DNA from: Rhizobacter sp. OV335
Lineage (GTDB): Bacteria > Pseudomonadota > Gammaproteobacteria > Burkholderiales > Burkholderiaceae_C
Assembly (NCBI RefSeq): GCF_900142965.1
Contig: NZ_FRCQ01000012.1
Location: 1 to 64,000 of the forward strand
Reading direction: 5' to 3'
DNA length: 64,000 bases
The first letter of the stretch is position 1. Each line of letters starts with the position of its first letter. The position numbers and the translations under genes were made by a program. The notes below the pieces were generated by a model that had not been told where the DNA came from, did no database searches, and worked only from the letters and a program-made list of their open reading frames with translations. This document shows, in pieces, positions 1 through 9,241 of the stretch.

Positions 1-343
1 TGATGTCCACGCCGAAGGACTCGGCCGGATCAAGGACAGGAACTTGCATGCTTGAACCTCGGTGCATGCAGCGGCTAGACTGGATCGGTCGGGGTGGGCG
101 TTTGCGCTGGCGTGGGCTTGCATCTATCGGTCGTCAGCATCCCCCCGGCCTCACGGCCGGGGCTGCTGCGGCTGCATTCCTAATCGACGTTCAGGCAAAC
201 GAAATGGGGAGCTCACTACGGTGGTCTGTCCGCTGCTGACGGCAGATAGCCCGGATCGTCCCTCCATCCCGACACCCTCATCCGCTGCGTCTGAGAGTGC
301 AGGCGGAACATACAAGCCCGGATGCCAATCCGGGGATCGTCCA
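1..343. other. Left-edge non-coding stretch
   Basis: No convincing coding region is visible here. A weak forward promoter-like pair can be read (TTGAAC at 52-57, TAGACT at 76-81, 18-bp spacer). A perfect 8-bp hairpin (CCCCGGCC at 143-150, GGCCGGGG at 155-162) follows, with no T-run. The right end holds the hairpin listed separately downstream of the LacI-type gene. The short open frame starting at position 3 has the composition of random high-GC sequence and is not called. Confidence 0.4.
317..334 (-). terminator. Hairpin downstream of the LacI-type gene
   Basis: CCCGGAT at 317-323 pairs perfectly with ATCCGGG at 328-334 around a GCCA loop, 10 bp after the stop codon of the minus-strand regulator. 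The sequence that follows on the minus strand has only scattered T residues, so it is a terminator-like hairpin rather than a textbook intrinsic terminator. Confidence 0.4.
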
Positions 344-1441
344 TCACACGCGCCGCGTCGTCTCCCGCACGATCAATTCGAGCGGCGGCACGTGCACCTC
401 TTCGGCGGCGTGCCCGAGCATGCCCAGCAGCGCGTGCGCCGCATACAGCCCCATCTCGTAGATCGGCTGGCGCACCGTCGTGATCGGCGGTGTCAGGTAG
501 GCGGCGGCCGGCAGGTCGTCGACACCGACCAGCGACACATCGTCCGGCACCCGGATGCCGCGGCGGTACAGCACCACCCGCGCACCGAAGGCCGATTGGT
601 CGTTCGCGCAGAACACCGCACTGAACGAGCGCCCGCCGTCGAGCAGCCGCGTCATCGCGAACAGGCCGCCCGGCTCGGTGAAATCGCCCTGCACCACCAG
701 CTCGGGGTCGGGCGTCAGCCCGGCCTCTTCATGCGCCTGCAGGTAGCCCTGGTAGCGGTCCTTCGCGTCGTCGTGGTCGCGCACGCCGGCGATGTGGGCG
801 ATGCGCCGGTGCCCGAGCGAGATCAGGTGGCGCGTGGCCAGGTAGCCGCCGCGCACCTGGTCGAGCTTGATCGCGATGATGTTGTGGCTGTCGAGGTGGC
901 GGCCGGTCACGACGATCGGCTGGTGCCGCGCAAACTCGACGATCTGCGCATCGTCCATGTGGCCGGTCAGGATCACGACGCCGTCGATGCGGCGCGTCAT
1001 CAGCAGCCGCACCCGCTCGGCCTCCTCGCGCGCATCCCAGTGCCCGCTGACGATGATGGGCGCGTAGCCGCTGCCCAGCAGCCCGGTCTCGATGCCCTTC
1101 ATCGCCCGCGTGTAGAACGGGCTCTCGATGTCCTGCGCCAGGATGCCGATGGTCATCGTGGTGCCGGTCTTCAGGCTGCGCGCGAACAGGTTGGGCTTGA
1201 AGTCGAGCTTGCTGATGGCGGTTTCAACCGCCTGGCGCTTGTCGGAGGTGACGCGGGCGGTGCCGTTCAGGATGCGCGACACCGTGCTCGGCGAGACGCC
1301 GGCCTCGCGCGCCACGTCGAGCAGGGTCACGGCAGCCGGGACGGTCAGGGGCGAACGGACATTCGGACGGGTCACGGTGGGCTGTGGCGAGAGGGCGATT
1401 CGCGATTTTGCATGGGGTTTCAAGTATGGCAACGTTTTCAT
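344..1441 (-). CDS. LacI-family transcriptional repressor of the adjacent sugar operon
   Basis: A 365-residue LacI/GalR-type regulator. The helix-turn-helix (LLDVAREAGVSPSTVSRIL) lies at about residues 40-58, followed by the hinge region and a periplasmic-binding-protein-like effector domain to the C-terminus. The ATG at 1441 gives an N-terminal extension of about 38 residues before the HTH, which is long for the family. A GTG at 1330 would give a more typical start just before the HTH, and no strong ribosome binding site decides between them. The gene is divergent from the sugar transport operon, and two perfect copies of a LacI-type palindrome lie between them. The likely ligand is a glucoside or its breakdown product, inferred from the GH1 enzyme in the operon. 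Confidence 0.9.
   Translation of the reverse strand: MKTLPYLKPHAKSRIALSPQPTVTRPNVRSPLTVPAAVTLLDVAREAGVSPSTVSRILNGTARVTSDKRQAVETAISKLDFKPNLFARSLKTGTTMTIGILAQDIESPFYTRAMKGIETGLLGSGYAPIIVSGHWDAREEAERVRLLMTRRIDGVVILTGHMDDAQIVEFARHQPIVVTGRHLDSHNIIAIKLDQVRGGYLATRHLISLGHRRIAHIAGVRDHDDAKDRYQGYLQAHEEAGLTPDPELVVQGDFTEPGGLFAMTRLLDGGRSFSAVFCANDQSAFGARVVLYRRGIRVPDDVSLVGVDDLPAAAYLTPPITTVRQPIYEMGLYAAHALLGMLGHAAEEVHVPPLELIVRETTRRV
1427..1440. promoter_or_regulatory. Weak LacI-type operator-like site at the regulator start codon
   Basis: TGGCAACGTTTTCA matches the 14-bp palindrome TGAAATCGATTTCA at 10 of 14 positions when read on the minus strand, and keeps the central CG. Its minus-strand form shares CATGAAAACG with the sites at 6001 and 7654. 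It overlaps the proposed ATG of the repressor gene, so it could mediate autoregulation. It is the weakest of the six sites. Confidence 0.35.
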
Positions 1442-1681
1442 GACCGTGCCAAAACCAGATGGCACCATGACCGGGACAGATGGCTCGCTCCCGCGCGCGC
1501 CGAATGTGTGCCGGCGCTGGCGATCAGTCGCACCACTCGAGTCACGAATGGCGCCAATGCTTGCTTGCAGCGCCATCTGGCACGAGTTACATGCCCGCGA
1601 CAAGCTGCACGATCTCGGGGATTTCCCCGAGTCCGACCATCTTGACCCGCGCTGGCGCCGCGCTTCTAATTCACTTCAATC

Positions 1682-1695
1682 TGAAATCGATTTCA
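1682..1695. promoter_or_regulatory. LacI-family operator O1 (perfect palindrome)
   Basis: TGAAATCGATTTCA is a perfect 14-bp palindrome, extended to 16 bp by flanking C and G, with the central CG typical of LacI/GalR sites. Its centre is 157 bp from the centre of the identical palindrome at 1839-1852. That is close to 15 helical turns, so both sites face the same side of DNA and could be bridged by a repressor tetramer (inference). Confidence 0.75.
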
Positions 1696-1797
1696 GAAAT
1701 GCCACCGCCTTCAAGTGGGCAGGACTGTCCGGATTCCCCTCAGGGTGACTCCGGAGAGGACTTTCCCTCAGTGGTGAACCACCCCGGGTTTTGTCGA

Positions 1798-1826
1798 TTG
1801 ACACCCCGCCGGGCCACGGTTGAAAT
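1798..1826 (+). promoter_or_regulatory. Sigma-70-type promoter of the sugar operon
   Basis: A consensus -35 TTGACA at 1798-1803 is followed after exactly 17 bp by TGAAAT at 1821-1826, a 4/6 match to the -10 consensus. The predicted start is near 1833. The -10 overlaps the operator at 1821-1834 and the start overlaps the upstream edge of the operator at 1839-1852, the classical arrangement for repression. Confidence 0.6.
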
Positions 1827-1834
1827 CGTTTGCA
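1821..1834. promoter_or_regulatory. LacI-family operator O2 (imperfect)
   Basis: TGAAATCGTTTGCA matches the palindrome at 12 of 14 positions. It lies 18 bp centre-to-centre upstream of the perfect site at 1839 and contains the predicted -10 element. Confidence 0.5.
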
Positions 1835-1838
1835 GATG

Positions 1839-1852
1839 TGAAATCGATTTCA
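1839..1852. promoter_or_regulatory. LacI-family operator O3 (perfect palindrome)
   Basis: TGAAATCGATTTCA is identical to the site at 1682-1695. It sits just downstream of the predicted transcription start of the sugar operon, where bound repressor would block promoter escape. Confidence 0.75.
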
Positions 1853-1963
1853 GCCGAGCCGTTCTGGCCGAAGTTCGACCCCCGTCAGGCACGAGCCTGT
1901 ACAACAGCCGGCGGAGCGAAAGGCAGCCCGCCCGGCGTCCACAAAGACCTTAGGAGACCCGAC

Positions 1964-3214
1964 GTGACACGACTGATGAAACCCCTGCTGCTGAGCGCAG
2001 CACTGGCGCTGGCCTCGGCCGCTTCGGCCCAGACCACGACGACGCTGACGGTGGCGTCCTTCCCGAGCTTCGACCTGGCCATCAAGGCGGCGATTCCGCT
2101 CTACAAGAAGCTGCATCCCGAGGTCGAGATCAAGCTGACCAGCCTGGCCTTCGGCGACCACCACACCGCGATGACGACGGCGCTGGCCACCGGCGCCAAC
2201 CTGCCGGACGTGATGGCGGTGGAAGTGGGCTTCATCGGCAAGTTCGCCGAATCGGGCGGCCTGGAAGACCTCGGCAAGGCGCCGTACAACGGCCTGCAGT
2301 ACACGTCGAAGATCGCCAAGTTCACCGTGCCGCAGGGCATGAGCGGCAGCGGCGCGCTGGCCGCGATGCCGGCCGACATCGGCCCGGGCGCCCTCTTCTA
2401 CCGCAAGGACCTGCTCGACAAGGCCGGCGTCAGCGAGGCCGACCTGACCAAGAGCTGGGAGTCGTACATCGAATCGGGCAAGAAGGTGAAGGCTGCGACC
2501 GGCGCCTACCTGCTCGCGAGCGCGGTCGACATCAAGGACATCTACATCCGCTCCGGCCTGAAGGACGGCGAGGGCATCTTCTTCGACAAGAAGGGCACGC
2601 CGCTGATCAACACGCCGCGCTTCCAGAAGGGCTTCGAGCTGGCCAAGGCGGCGCGCACCGCCGGCATCGACGCCAAGATCACCGCCTGGTCCAACGAGTG
2701 GAGCGAAGGCTTCAAGCGCGACAAGGTGGCCTCGCAGATGATGGGCGCCTGGCTGGCGGGCCACCTGTCGAACTGGCTGGCACCGGAGTCCAAGGGCAAG
2801 TGGCGCTCGGCGCAGCTGCCGAACGGCGCCTACGCCTCGTGGGGCGGCTCGTTCTACGCGATCCCGAAGAAGGCGGCCAACAAGGCCGCGGCCTGGGACT
2901 TCATCAAGTTCATGACCCTCGACAAGGGCATGCAAATCGAAGCCTTCCGCAGCCTGGACGCCTTCCCGTCGCTGATCGAGGCGCAGAGCGACCCCTTCCT
3001 CGACCAGCCGATCGAGTACCTGGGCGGCCAGAAGGCGCGCCAGCTGTGGAAGGTGTCGGCCGACAAGATCAAGGCGATCGCGGTCGACAAGTACGACCCG
3101 GTGGCCAACGATGTCGTCAATGCCGAGCTCGACAAGGTGCTCGAGCAGAACAAGGACATCAAGACCGCCCTGGCCGATGCGCAGGAACAGGTCAAGAAGC
3201 GCGTGCGCCGCTGA
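1964..3214 (+). CDS. Sugar ABC transporter periplasmic binding protein (CUT1 family)
   Basis: A 416-residue family-1 extracellular solute-binding protein with a Sec signal peptide at residues 1-23 and a signal peptidase site after ASA. The mature protein shows the two-lobe CUT1 pattern, including a conserved aromatic/glycine-rich stretch near AYASWGGSFYAI. The GTG at 1964 is chosen because AGGAG at 1952-1956 is 7 nt away; the in-frame ATG at 1976 is too far from it. It is the first gene of the operon and would deliver substrate to the two permeases that follow. The substrate is inferred to be a beta-glucoside from the downstream GH1 gene. Confidence 0.92.
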   Translation: MTRLMKPLLLSAALALASAASAQTTTTLTVASFPSFDLAIKAAIPLYKKLHPEVEIKLTSLAFGDHHTAMTTALATGANLPDVMAVEVGFIGKFAESGGLEDLGKAPYNGLQYTSKIAKFTVPQGMSGSGALAAMPADIGPGALFYRKDLLDKAGVSEADLTKSWESYIESGKKVKAATGAYLLASAVDIKDIYIRSGLKDGEGIFFDKKGTPLINTPRFQKGFELAKAARTAGIDAKITAWSNEWSEGFKRDKVASQMMGAWLAGHLSNWLAPESKGKWRSAQLPNGAYASWGGSFYAIPKKAANKAAAWDFIKFMTLDKGMQIEAFRSLDAFPSLIEAQSDPFLDQPIEYLGGQKARQLWKVSADKIKAIAVDKYDPVANDVVNAELDKVLEQNKDIKTALADAQEQVKKRVRR

Positions 3215-3303
3215 CCCGCTGCGCCTCTGACTCACTTCTGATCCCCAGCTGACCGACAGACCGGGCGCGGCGCGAGCCGCCGTGCCCGGCTGCACCCGAC
3301 ACC

Positions 3304-4299
3304 ATGCAGGCCATGCCCAAACCCACGGTCCCGACGACCACGACGCCGCTCGGCGCGGGCGCCGCCCAGCCCGGCGCGCGCAAGCGCCGCCGCAGCTTCC
3401 GCGACTACGCGCCGTACGTGTTCATCAGCCCGTTCTTCATCCTGTTCCTGGTGTTCGGGTTGTTTCCGCTGCTGTTCTCGATCTTCATGTCGTTCCACCG
3501 CTGGGAGCCGGCGGCCGGCCTCGACGCGATGCAGTGGGTGGGGCTGGAGAACTACATCTACGTCGTCACCAACGACGACTGGTTCCGCAAGTCGCTCTAC
3601 AACACGGTGTGGATGGCCATCGTGTCGGGCGTGCCGCAGCATGCGGTGGCGCTGCCGCTGGCGTTCTTCCTGCACACCGCGTTCGGCCGCTGGCGCAACG
3701 CGGTGGTCGGTGCGTACTTCCTGCCGTTCATCACCTCGACGGTGGCGATCTCGCTGGTGTTCTCGTCGCTGTTCTCGCGCGACTACGGCGTGGTCAATGC
3801 GGCGCTCGGCGCGATGTCGCAGGTGCCGGTGCTCGGCTGGCTGTTCCCGGCCCAGAACATCGACTGGGCGCAGCCGTACTACACGAAGTGGATGATCTCG
3901 TTCGTCGTGTGGTGGCGCTATGTCGGCTTCAACACCGTGCTGTACCTGTCGGCGATCCAGACGATCCCGAAGGACCTGTTCGAGGCCGCGACGATGGACG
4001 GCGCGAAGGCCTGGCAGCAGTTCCGCTACGTGACGCTGCCGATGCTCAAGCCGATGATCTTCTTCGCGGTCACGCTGACCATCATCGGCAACCTGCAGCT
4101 GTTCGAGGAGCCCTTCATCCTGACCGGCGGCACCGGCGGCCTCGACCAGGCCGGCAAGACCGCGGCGATGCACATGTACGCGACCGCCTTCATCGACAAC
4201 GACTTCGGCACCGCGTCGAGCATCGCCTGGCTGCTGTTCATGGTGATCGCGCTGGTGACCTGGGGCAACAACCGCCTGCTCGGCGAGAAGAAGGCCTGA
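3304..4299 (+). CDS. Sugar ABC transporter permease (MalF-like)
   Basis: A 331-residue inner-membrane permease with about six transmembrane segments; the first covers roughly residues 38-62. The EAA loop that docks the ATPase reads EAATMDGAKAWQQF with the conserved glycine, and is followed by LPMLKP. A basic, proline-rich N-terminus of about 35 residues precedes the first helix. Two in-frame ATG codons (3304, 3313) compete, with no strong ribosome binding site. It is four bases upstream of its partner permease, as expected for a MalF/MalG-type heterodimer. Confidence 0.92.
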   Translation: MQAMPKPTVPTTTTPLGAGAAQPGARKRRRSFRDYAPYVFISPFFILFLVFGLFPLLFSIFMSFHRWEPAAGLDAMQWVGLENYIYVVTNDDWFRKSLYNTVWMAIVSGVPQHAVALPLAFFLHTAFGRWRNAVVGAYFLPFITSTVAISLVFSSLFSRDYGVVNAALGAMSQVPVLGWLFPAQNIDWAQPYYTKWMISFVVWWRYVGFNTVLYLSAIQTIPKDLFEAATMDGAKAWQQFRYVTLPMLKPMIFFAVTLTIIGNLQLFEEPFILTGGTGGLDQAGKTAAMHMYATAFIDNDFGTASSIAWLLFMVIALVTWGNNRLLGEKKA

Positions 4300-4303
4300 C
4301 GCG

Positions 4304-5152
4304 ATGAGCGCGACCTCGATCCGATTCGCCCACCCGGCCACCGCCGCGAGCGCCTACGCCATCGTGCTCGGCGGCGCGCTGCTGATGCTGGCGCCGTTCT
4401 ATTTCATGTTCGTGTTCGCGACGCACTCGAACCGCGAGATCCTGTCGGTGCCGCCGCCGCTGTGGTTCGGCGATGCCTTCATCGACAACGTCAAGCTGCT
4501 GCTCGACCGCCTGCCGTTCTTCTGGCGCAACTTGAGCTGGAGCGTCTACATCGCGGTGGCGATCACCGCGCTGAACCTGCTGTTCTGCTCGCTGGCCGGT
4601 TTCGCGTTCGCGATGTACGACTTCAAGCACAAGGACCGGCTGTTCGGCTTCGTGATGGCCACGCTGCTGCTGCCGAGCTTCGTCGGGATGATCCCGACCG
4701 CGCTGACGATGAGCTGGCTCGGCTGGCTGAACCAGCCGAAGGCGCTGATCGTGCCGGCGGCCTGCGGCGCGCTCGGCATCTTCATGATGCGGCAGTACAT
4801 CGGCTCGGCGATCCCGCGCGACCTGATCGACGCCGCGCGCATCGACGGCTGCGGCGAGTTCGGCATCTACCTGCGCATCATCGTGCCGCTGATCGGCCCG
4901 GCGCTGGGCACGCTCGGCCTGGTGACGTTCATCGGTGCATGGAACAACTTCCTGGGCCCGCTGATCGTGATGCGCGACATGGAGATGTTCACCGTGCCGC
5001 TCGCGCTGCGCTCGTTGCAGGGCACCGGCCAGACGCCGTGGGGCGCCATCTGCGCCGGCTCGTCGATCGCGGTGCTGCCGTTGCTGGTGATGTTCGTGCT
5101 GGCCTCGCGCCGGCTGATCGAAGGGCTGACCGCCGGCGCGGTCAAGGCCTGA
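4304..5152 (+). CDS. Sugar ABC transporter permease (MalG-like)
   Basis: A 282-residue partner permease with six predicted helices. Its EAA-type loop reads DAARIDGCGEFGIYLRIIVPL; the leading E is replaced by D, which is common in this family. It starts 4 bp after the stop of the first permease and precedes the GH1 glucosidase by 33 bp, all on one strand without an internal terminator. With the binding protein and the ATPase at 6516 it forms a full CUT1 importer. Confidence 0.92.
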   Translation: MSATSIRFAHPATAASAYAIVLGGALLMLAPFYFMFVFATHSNREILSVPPPLWFGDAFIDNVKLLLDRLPFFWRNLSWSVYIAVAITALNLLFCSLAGFAFAMYDFKHKDRLFGFVMATLLLPSFVGMIPTALTMSWLGWLNQPKALIVPAACGALGIFMMRQYIGSAIPRDLIDAARIDGCGEFGIYLRIIVPLIGPALGTLGLVTFIGAWNNFLGPLIVMRDMEMFTVPLALRSLQGTGQTPWGAICAGSSIAVLPLLVMFVLASRRLIEGLTAGAVKA

Positions 5153-5185
5153 GACGCTGACTTTCTCATTCAAGGATCCCGACCC

Positions 5186-6511
5186 GTGACCGACCCGAAA
5201 TTTCCCCGCGGCTTTGCGTGGGGCGTCGCCACCAGCGCCTACCAGATCGAAGGTGCGGCCCATGAAGACGGCCGCGGCCCGTCGATCTGGGACACCTTCT
5301 CGCACACCCCGGGCAAGACCTTCGAAGGCCACACCGGCGATGTCGCCTGCGACCACTACCACCGCTGGTCCGAGGACGTCGACCTGATCGCCGGGCTGAA
5401 CGTCGACAGCTACCGCTTCTCGATCGCGTGGCCGCGCGTGCAGCCGCTCGGCCACGGCGCCTGGAACGACAAGGGCCTGGCGTTCTACGACCGGTTGGTC
5501 GACCGCCTGCTCGAGCGCGGCATCGCGCCGCACCTGACGCTGTACCACTGGGACCTGCCGCAAGGCCTGCAGGACCTCGGCGGCTGGGGCGTGCGCGACA
5601 CCGCCTATCGCTTTGCCGACTACGCCGCGGTGATCGGCCGCCGGCTGGGCGACCGCGTCGCGAGCATCGCGACGCACAACGAGCCGTGGTGCACCGCCTT
5701 CCTCGGCAACGGCAACGGCCAGTTCGCGCCCGGCTTCAAGGACCCGCAGCTCACCGTGCAGGTCGCGCACCACCTGCTGCTGTCGCACGGCCTCGCGCTG
5801 CAGTCGATGCGCGCGGCCGGCGTGAAGGCGCCGCTGGGCATCGTGCTGAACCAGTCGCCCGCGACGCCGGCCACCGACAGCCCGACCGACATCGCGCTGG
5901 CCGAGCGCGAGTACGCGACCTTCGTGCGCTGGTACATGGATCCGATCTTCCTGAAGCGCTACCCGACGGCCCCCGGGGTGCATCTTTATCCGGTCACTCA
6001 TGAAAACGATTTCGAAGTGATCGCGCAGAAGCTCGATTTCCTCGGCGTCAACTACTACACCCGCATCTGGGCCTCGAGCGAGGACCCGCAGCGCCCGGCG
6101 CCGAAGCTGCGCGGCGAGAGCGACATGGGCTGGGAGAACTACCCGCAGGGCCTGACCGAGTTGCTGGTGAAGATCCACCGCGACTACCCGTTGCCGCCGG
6201 TGTGGATCACCGAGAACGGCACGGCCTGCGCCGACCAGCTGGTGGGCGGCAAGGTGGCCGACCCGCAACGCATCGACTACCTGAGCAGCCACCTGGGCGC
6301 GGTGCGCGACGCGATCGCGCAGGGCGTGGACGTGCGCGGCTTCTTCTACTGGAGCCTGCTCGACAACTACGAGTGGAACTCCGGCTACGCGAAGCGCTTC
6401 GGGCTGGTTCACGTCGACTACGCGACGCAGCAGCGCACGCTGAAGGACAGCGCGCATTGGTACCGCGAGTTCATCGCGCGGGCCCACAGCAAGAACCCAT
6501 CGGAGACCTGA
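5186..6511 (+). CDS. bglA: GH1 family beta-glucosidase
   Basis: A 441-residue glycoside hydrolase family 1 enzyme of normal length and without a signal peptide, so it acts on imported glycosides in the cytoplasm. The acid/base glutamate is E166 in THNEPWC and the nucleophile is E343 in ITENGTA. The N-terminal FAWGVATSAYQIEGA signature is present. The GTG start has AAGGA about 9 bases upstream. It lies between the permeases and the ATPase in one operon. An operator-like sequence is embedded around codons 272-277 in a patch of codons (CTT, TAT, ACT, CAT) unlike the GC-ending codons of the rest of the gene. Beta-galactosides or beta-fucosides remain possible substrates. Confidence 0.95.
   Translation: MTDPKFPRGFAWGVATSAYQIEGAAHEDGRGPSIWDTFSHTPGKTFEGHTGDVACDHYHRWSEDVDLIAGLNVDSYRFSIAWPRVQPLGHGAWNDKGLAFYDRLVDRLLERGIAPHLTLYHWDLPQGLQDLGGWGVRDTAYRFADYAAVIGRRLGDRVASIATHNEPWCTAFLGNGNGQFAPGFKDPQLTVQVAHHLLLSHGLALQSMRAAGVKAPLGIVLNQSPATPATDSPTDIALAEREYATFVRWYMDPIFLKRYPTAPGVHLYPVTHENDFEVIAQKLDFLGVNYYTRIWASSEDPQRPAPKLRGESDMGWENYPQGLTELLVKIHRDYPLPPVWITENGTACADQLVGGKVADPQRIDYLSSHLGAVRDAIAQGVDVRGFFYWSLLDNYEWNSGYAKRFGLVHVDYATQQRTLKDSAHWYREFIARAHSKNPSET
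6001..6014. promoter_or_regulatory. LacI-type operator-like site inside the GH1 coding sequence
   Basis: TGAAAACGATTTCG matches the operator palindrome at 12 of 14 positions and shares the 15-mer CATGAAAACGATTTC with the site upstream of the porin gene. It encodes H-E-N-D-F in a local run of AT-ending codons. It may be a transcription roadblock or an auxiliary looping site (inference). Confidence 0.5.
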
Positions 6512-6515
6512 AGAA

Positions 6516-7607
<1,092 letters not shown>

Positions 7608-7653
7608 GGATCCCCCATGCACGCCTCGCTGCCCATGCTGACCACCGCTGCCA

Positions 7654-7667
7654 TGAAAACGATTTCT
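7654..7667. promoter_or_regulatory. LacI-type operator upstream of the porin gene
   Basis: TGAAAACGATTTCT matches the operon palindrome at 12 of 14 positions, with the central CG conserved. It lies 132 bp before the porin start codon, in the only gap between the ATPase and the porin, which suggests that the porin has its own promoter under the same repressor. Confidence 0.55.
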
Positions 7668-7798
7668 CGCGTTTTCCGGACAGACCGCCCGGTGCCCGGC
7701 CGCAGCGCGGCGCCCCCGTTTTGGCCGCCCCTCCAGAGGCCAAAAGCCGCCACTTCGGCGAACGACCTTTCCACCCCAACAGGAGACCAGGAGACACC

Positions 7799-9043
7799 AT
7801 GAACAAGAAACCTCTGTTCCTCGCGATGGCGCTTGCAGGCGCCGTCGGTTCGGCCGCCGCCGGACCAGTCATCGACTTCTCGGGCTACATGCGTGCTGGC
7901 GTCGGCCTGAACACGCGTGGCGGCAACCAGGTCTGCTACCAGCTGGCCGGTGCCGACACCAAATGGCGCCTGGGCAACGAGTGCGACTACGTCGTCGAAC
8001 CGAACATCAACGCGAAGCTGGCCGAGTTCGAGGGTTCCGACTGGCACGTGCACGTGATGCCGAGCGTCTACAAGGCCTGGGATGCCGGGCAGTCGCAGCC
8101 CGACGCGCTGACCACGCGCTTCGGCCAGATCTACACCTACGGCGACCACATCAGCCAGCTGGCCAACGGCAAGGTCTGGGCCGGCCGCCGCTTCTACAAC
8201 CGCCTGCAGCTCGGCATCAACGACCAGTTCCTCGAGAACAACGACGGCAACGGCGCCGGCATCGAGGACATGGAACTGGGCATCGGCAAGCTCAGCGTCG
8301 CGTTCATGATGGACCCGAACTACGGCGTGCCCGGTGTCGCCACCGATACCTCGGTGAAGAACAACCGCTTCACCTTCCCGGTGCGCCTGACCGGCATCAA
8401 GGACATCCCGAACGGCGACCTGTCGGTCTACGTGACCGGTTCGATGCAGTCGAAGACCGGCGGCGCCGACGGCCAGGAAGCTCCCAAGCAGCCGAAGGGC
8501 CTCGCGGTCGGCGCCTACCAGACCATCAACGGCACGCTCGGCGGCTCGACCATCTTCGGCGCCAAGTTCGACAAGCTGGGCTGGACCAAGAACAGCCGCA
8601 TCGTGATCCAGCAGACTGGCAAGTTCGGTGACGTCACCGGGTGGGATGCGATCGCCGAGTACCGCATCAACAAGCAGCACAACGACGCCGGCAACGACGC
8701 CGGCAACAAGTGGTTCTCGCTCGGTGCGCGCACCGACACCTACCTTGGCGGGCCGTTCCGCGCGCTGCTCGAAGTGGGCCACGACCAGGTCAAGCCGGAC
8801 GCCGGATCGGCCATCGCGGCCAATGCCCGCAGCACCGGCGCCCTGACGATGACGAAGATCACCGGCACGCTGGCCGCTTCGGCCGGCAAGGATCCGGGGT
8901 CGCGTCCGACCGTGCGCCTGTTCGTCACCCACGCCGCGTGGAACGAGGCGGCACGCCTGAACCTGGGCGGCACCACGCAAGCCGTCTTCGGCGACAAGAA
9001 GGCCGGCACGTCCATCGGGGTTCAAGGCGAAACCTGGTGGTGA
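7799..9043 (+). CDS. LamB/maltoporin-family outer-membrane sugar porin
   Basis: A 414-residue outer-membrane porin. Residues 1-21 form a Sec signal peptide ending in AAA before GPVIDFSGYMRAGVG. The N-terminal region, with a Cys pair (CYQLAGADTKWRLGNECDY) and an aromatic-rich first strand, is typical of maltoporins, and the protein ends in aromatic WW, as expected for the C-terminal beta-strand signal. The start is supported by AGGAG about 8 bases before the ATG. It lies downstream of the CUT1 operon with a LacI-type operator in front, so it probably brings the same glucoside across the outer membrane. ScrY-like specificity cannot be excluded. Confidence 0.9.
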   Translation: MNKKPLFLAMALAGAVGSAAAGPVIDFSGYMRAGVGLNTRGGNQVCYQLAGADTKWRLGNECDYVVEPNINAKLAEFEGSDWHVHVMPSVYKAWDAGQSQPDALTTRFGQIYTYGDHISQLANGKVWAGRRFYNRLQLGINDQFLENNDGNGAGIEDMELGIGKLSVAFMMDPNYGVPGVATDTSVKNNRFTFPVRLTGIKDIPNGDLSVYVTGSMQSKTGGADGQEAPKQPKGLAVGAYQTINGTLGGSTIFGAKFDKLGWTKNSRIVIQQTGKFGDVTGWDAIAEYRINKQHNDAGNDAGNKWFSLGARTDTYLGGPFRALLEVGHDQVKPDAGSAIAANARSTGALTMTKITGTLAASAGKDPGSRPTVRLFVTHAAWNEAARLNLGGTTQAVFGDKKAGTSIGVQGETWW

Positions 9044-9200
9044 TCGGCCCGGGTCGCCGCCGGTAGGACAGGTTTTGCCGCGGTTGGGGGATCGTGCTTG
9101 CCCGACTCCCCCGGTGTGCGGCCCGACACGCGGGCTCGGCGCCTCGGCGCGGTGACCTGCGGGATCCCCACGGCGGTGGGGGTCCGAAGCGAGAGCGTTG

Positions 9201-9225
9201 GCCCGGCCTCGTGCCGGGCTTTTTT
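9201..9225. terminator. Intrinsic terminator after the porin gene
   Basis: GCCCGGC at 9201-9207 pairs with GCCGGGC at 9213-9219 and is followed by six T residues at 9220-9225. A second hairpin (9162-9171 with 9176-9185, nine of ten bases paired) precedes it. It lies between the convergent porin and TDT-transporter genes. Confidence 0.75.
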
Positions 9226-9241
9226 GCGTGCGTGGCTCCGT

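Larger units (their letters stand above)
1442..1963. other. Divergent control region between repressor and sugar operon
   Basis: This 522-bp gap has no gene. It carries the operators at 1682, 1821 and 1839 and the forward promoter at 1798-1826. The stretch between 1697 and 1797 shows no further motif I can name; the repressor's own promoter should lie within the left part of this region. Confidence 0.6.

Noticed and set aside
1820-1963. Longer N-terminus for the sugar-binding protein
   Set aside because: The in-frame extension would place operators and promoter inside the coding region and bury the signal peptide; the GTG at 1964 has the proper ribosome binding site.
7653-7802. Leader peptide upstream of the porin (ATG at 7653, stop overlapping the porin ATG)
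   Set aside because: The ATG is part of the operator-like sequence, there is no ribosome binding site, and the product is an Arg/Pro-rich random-looking chain.
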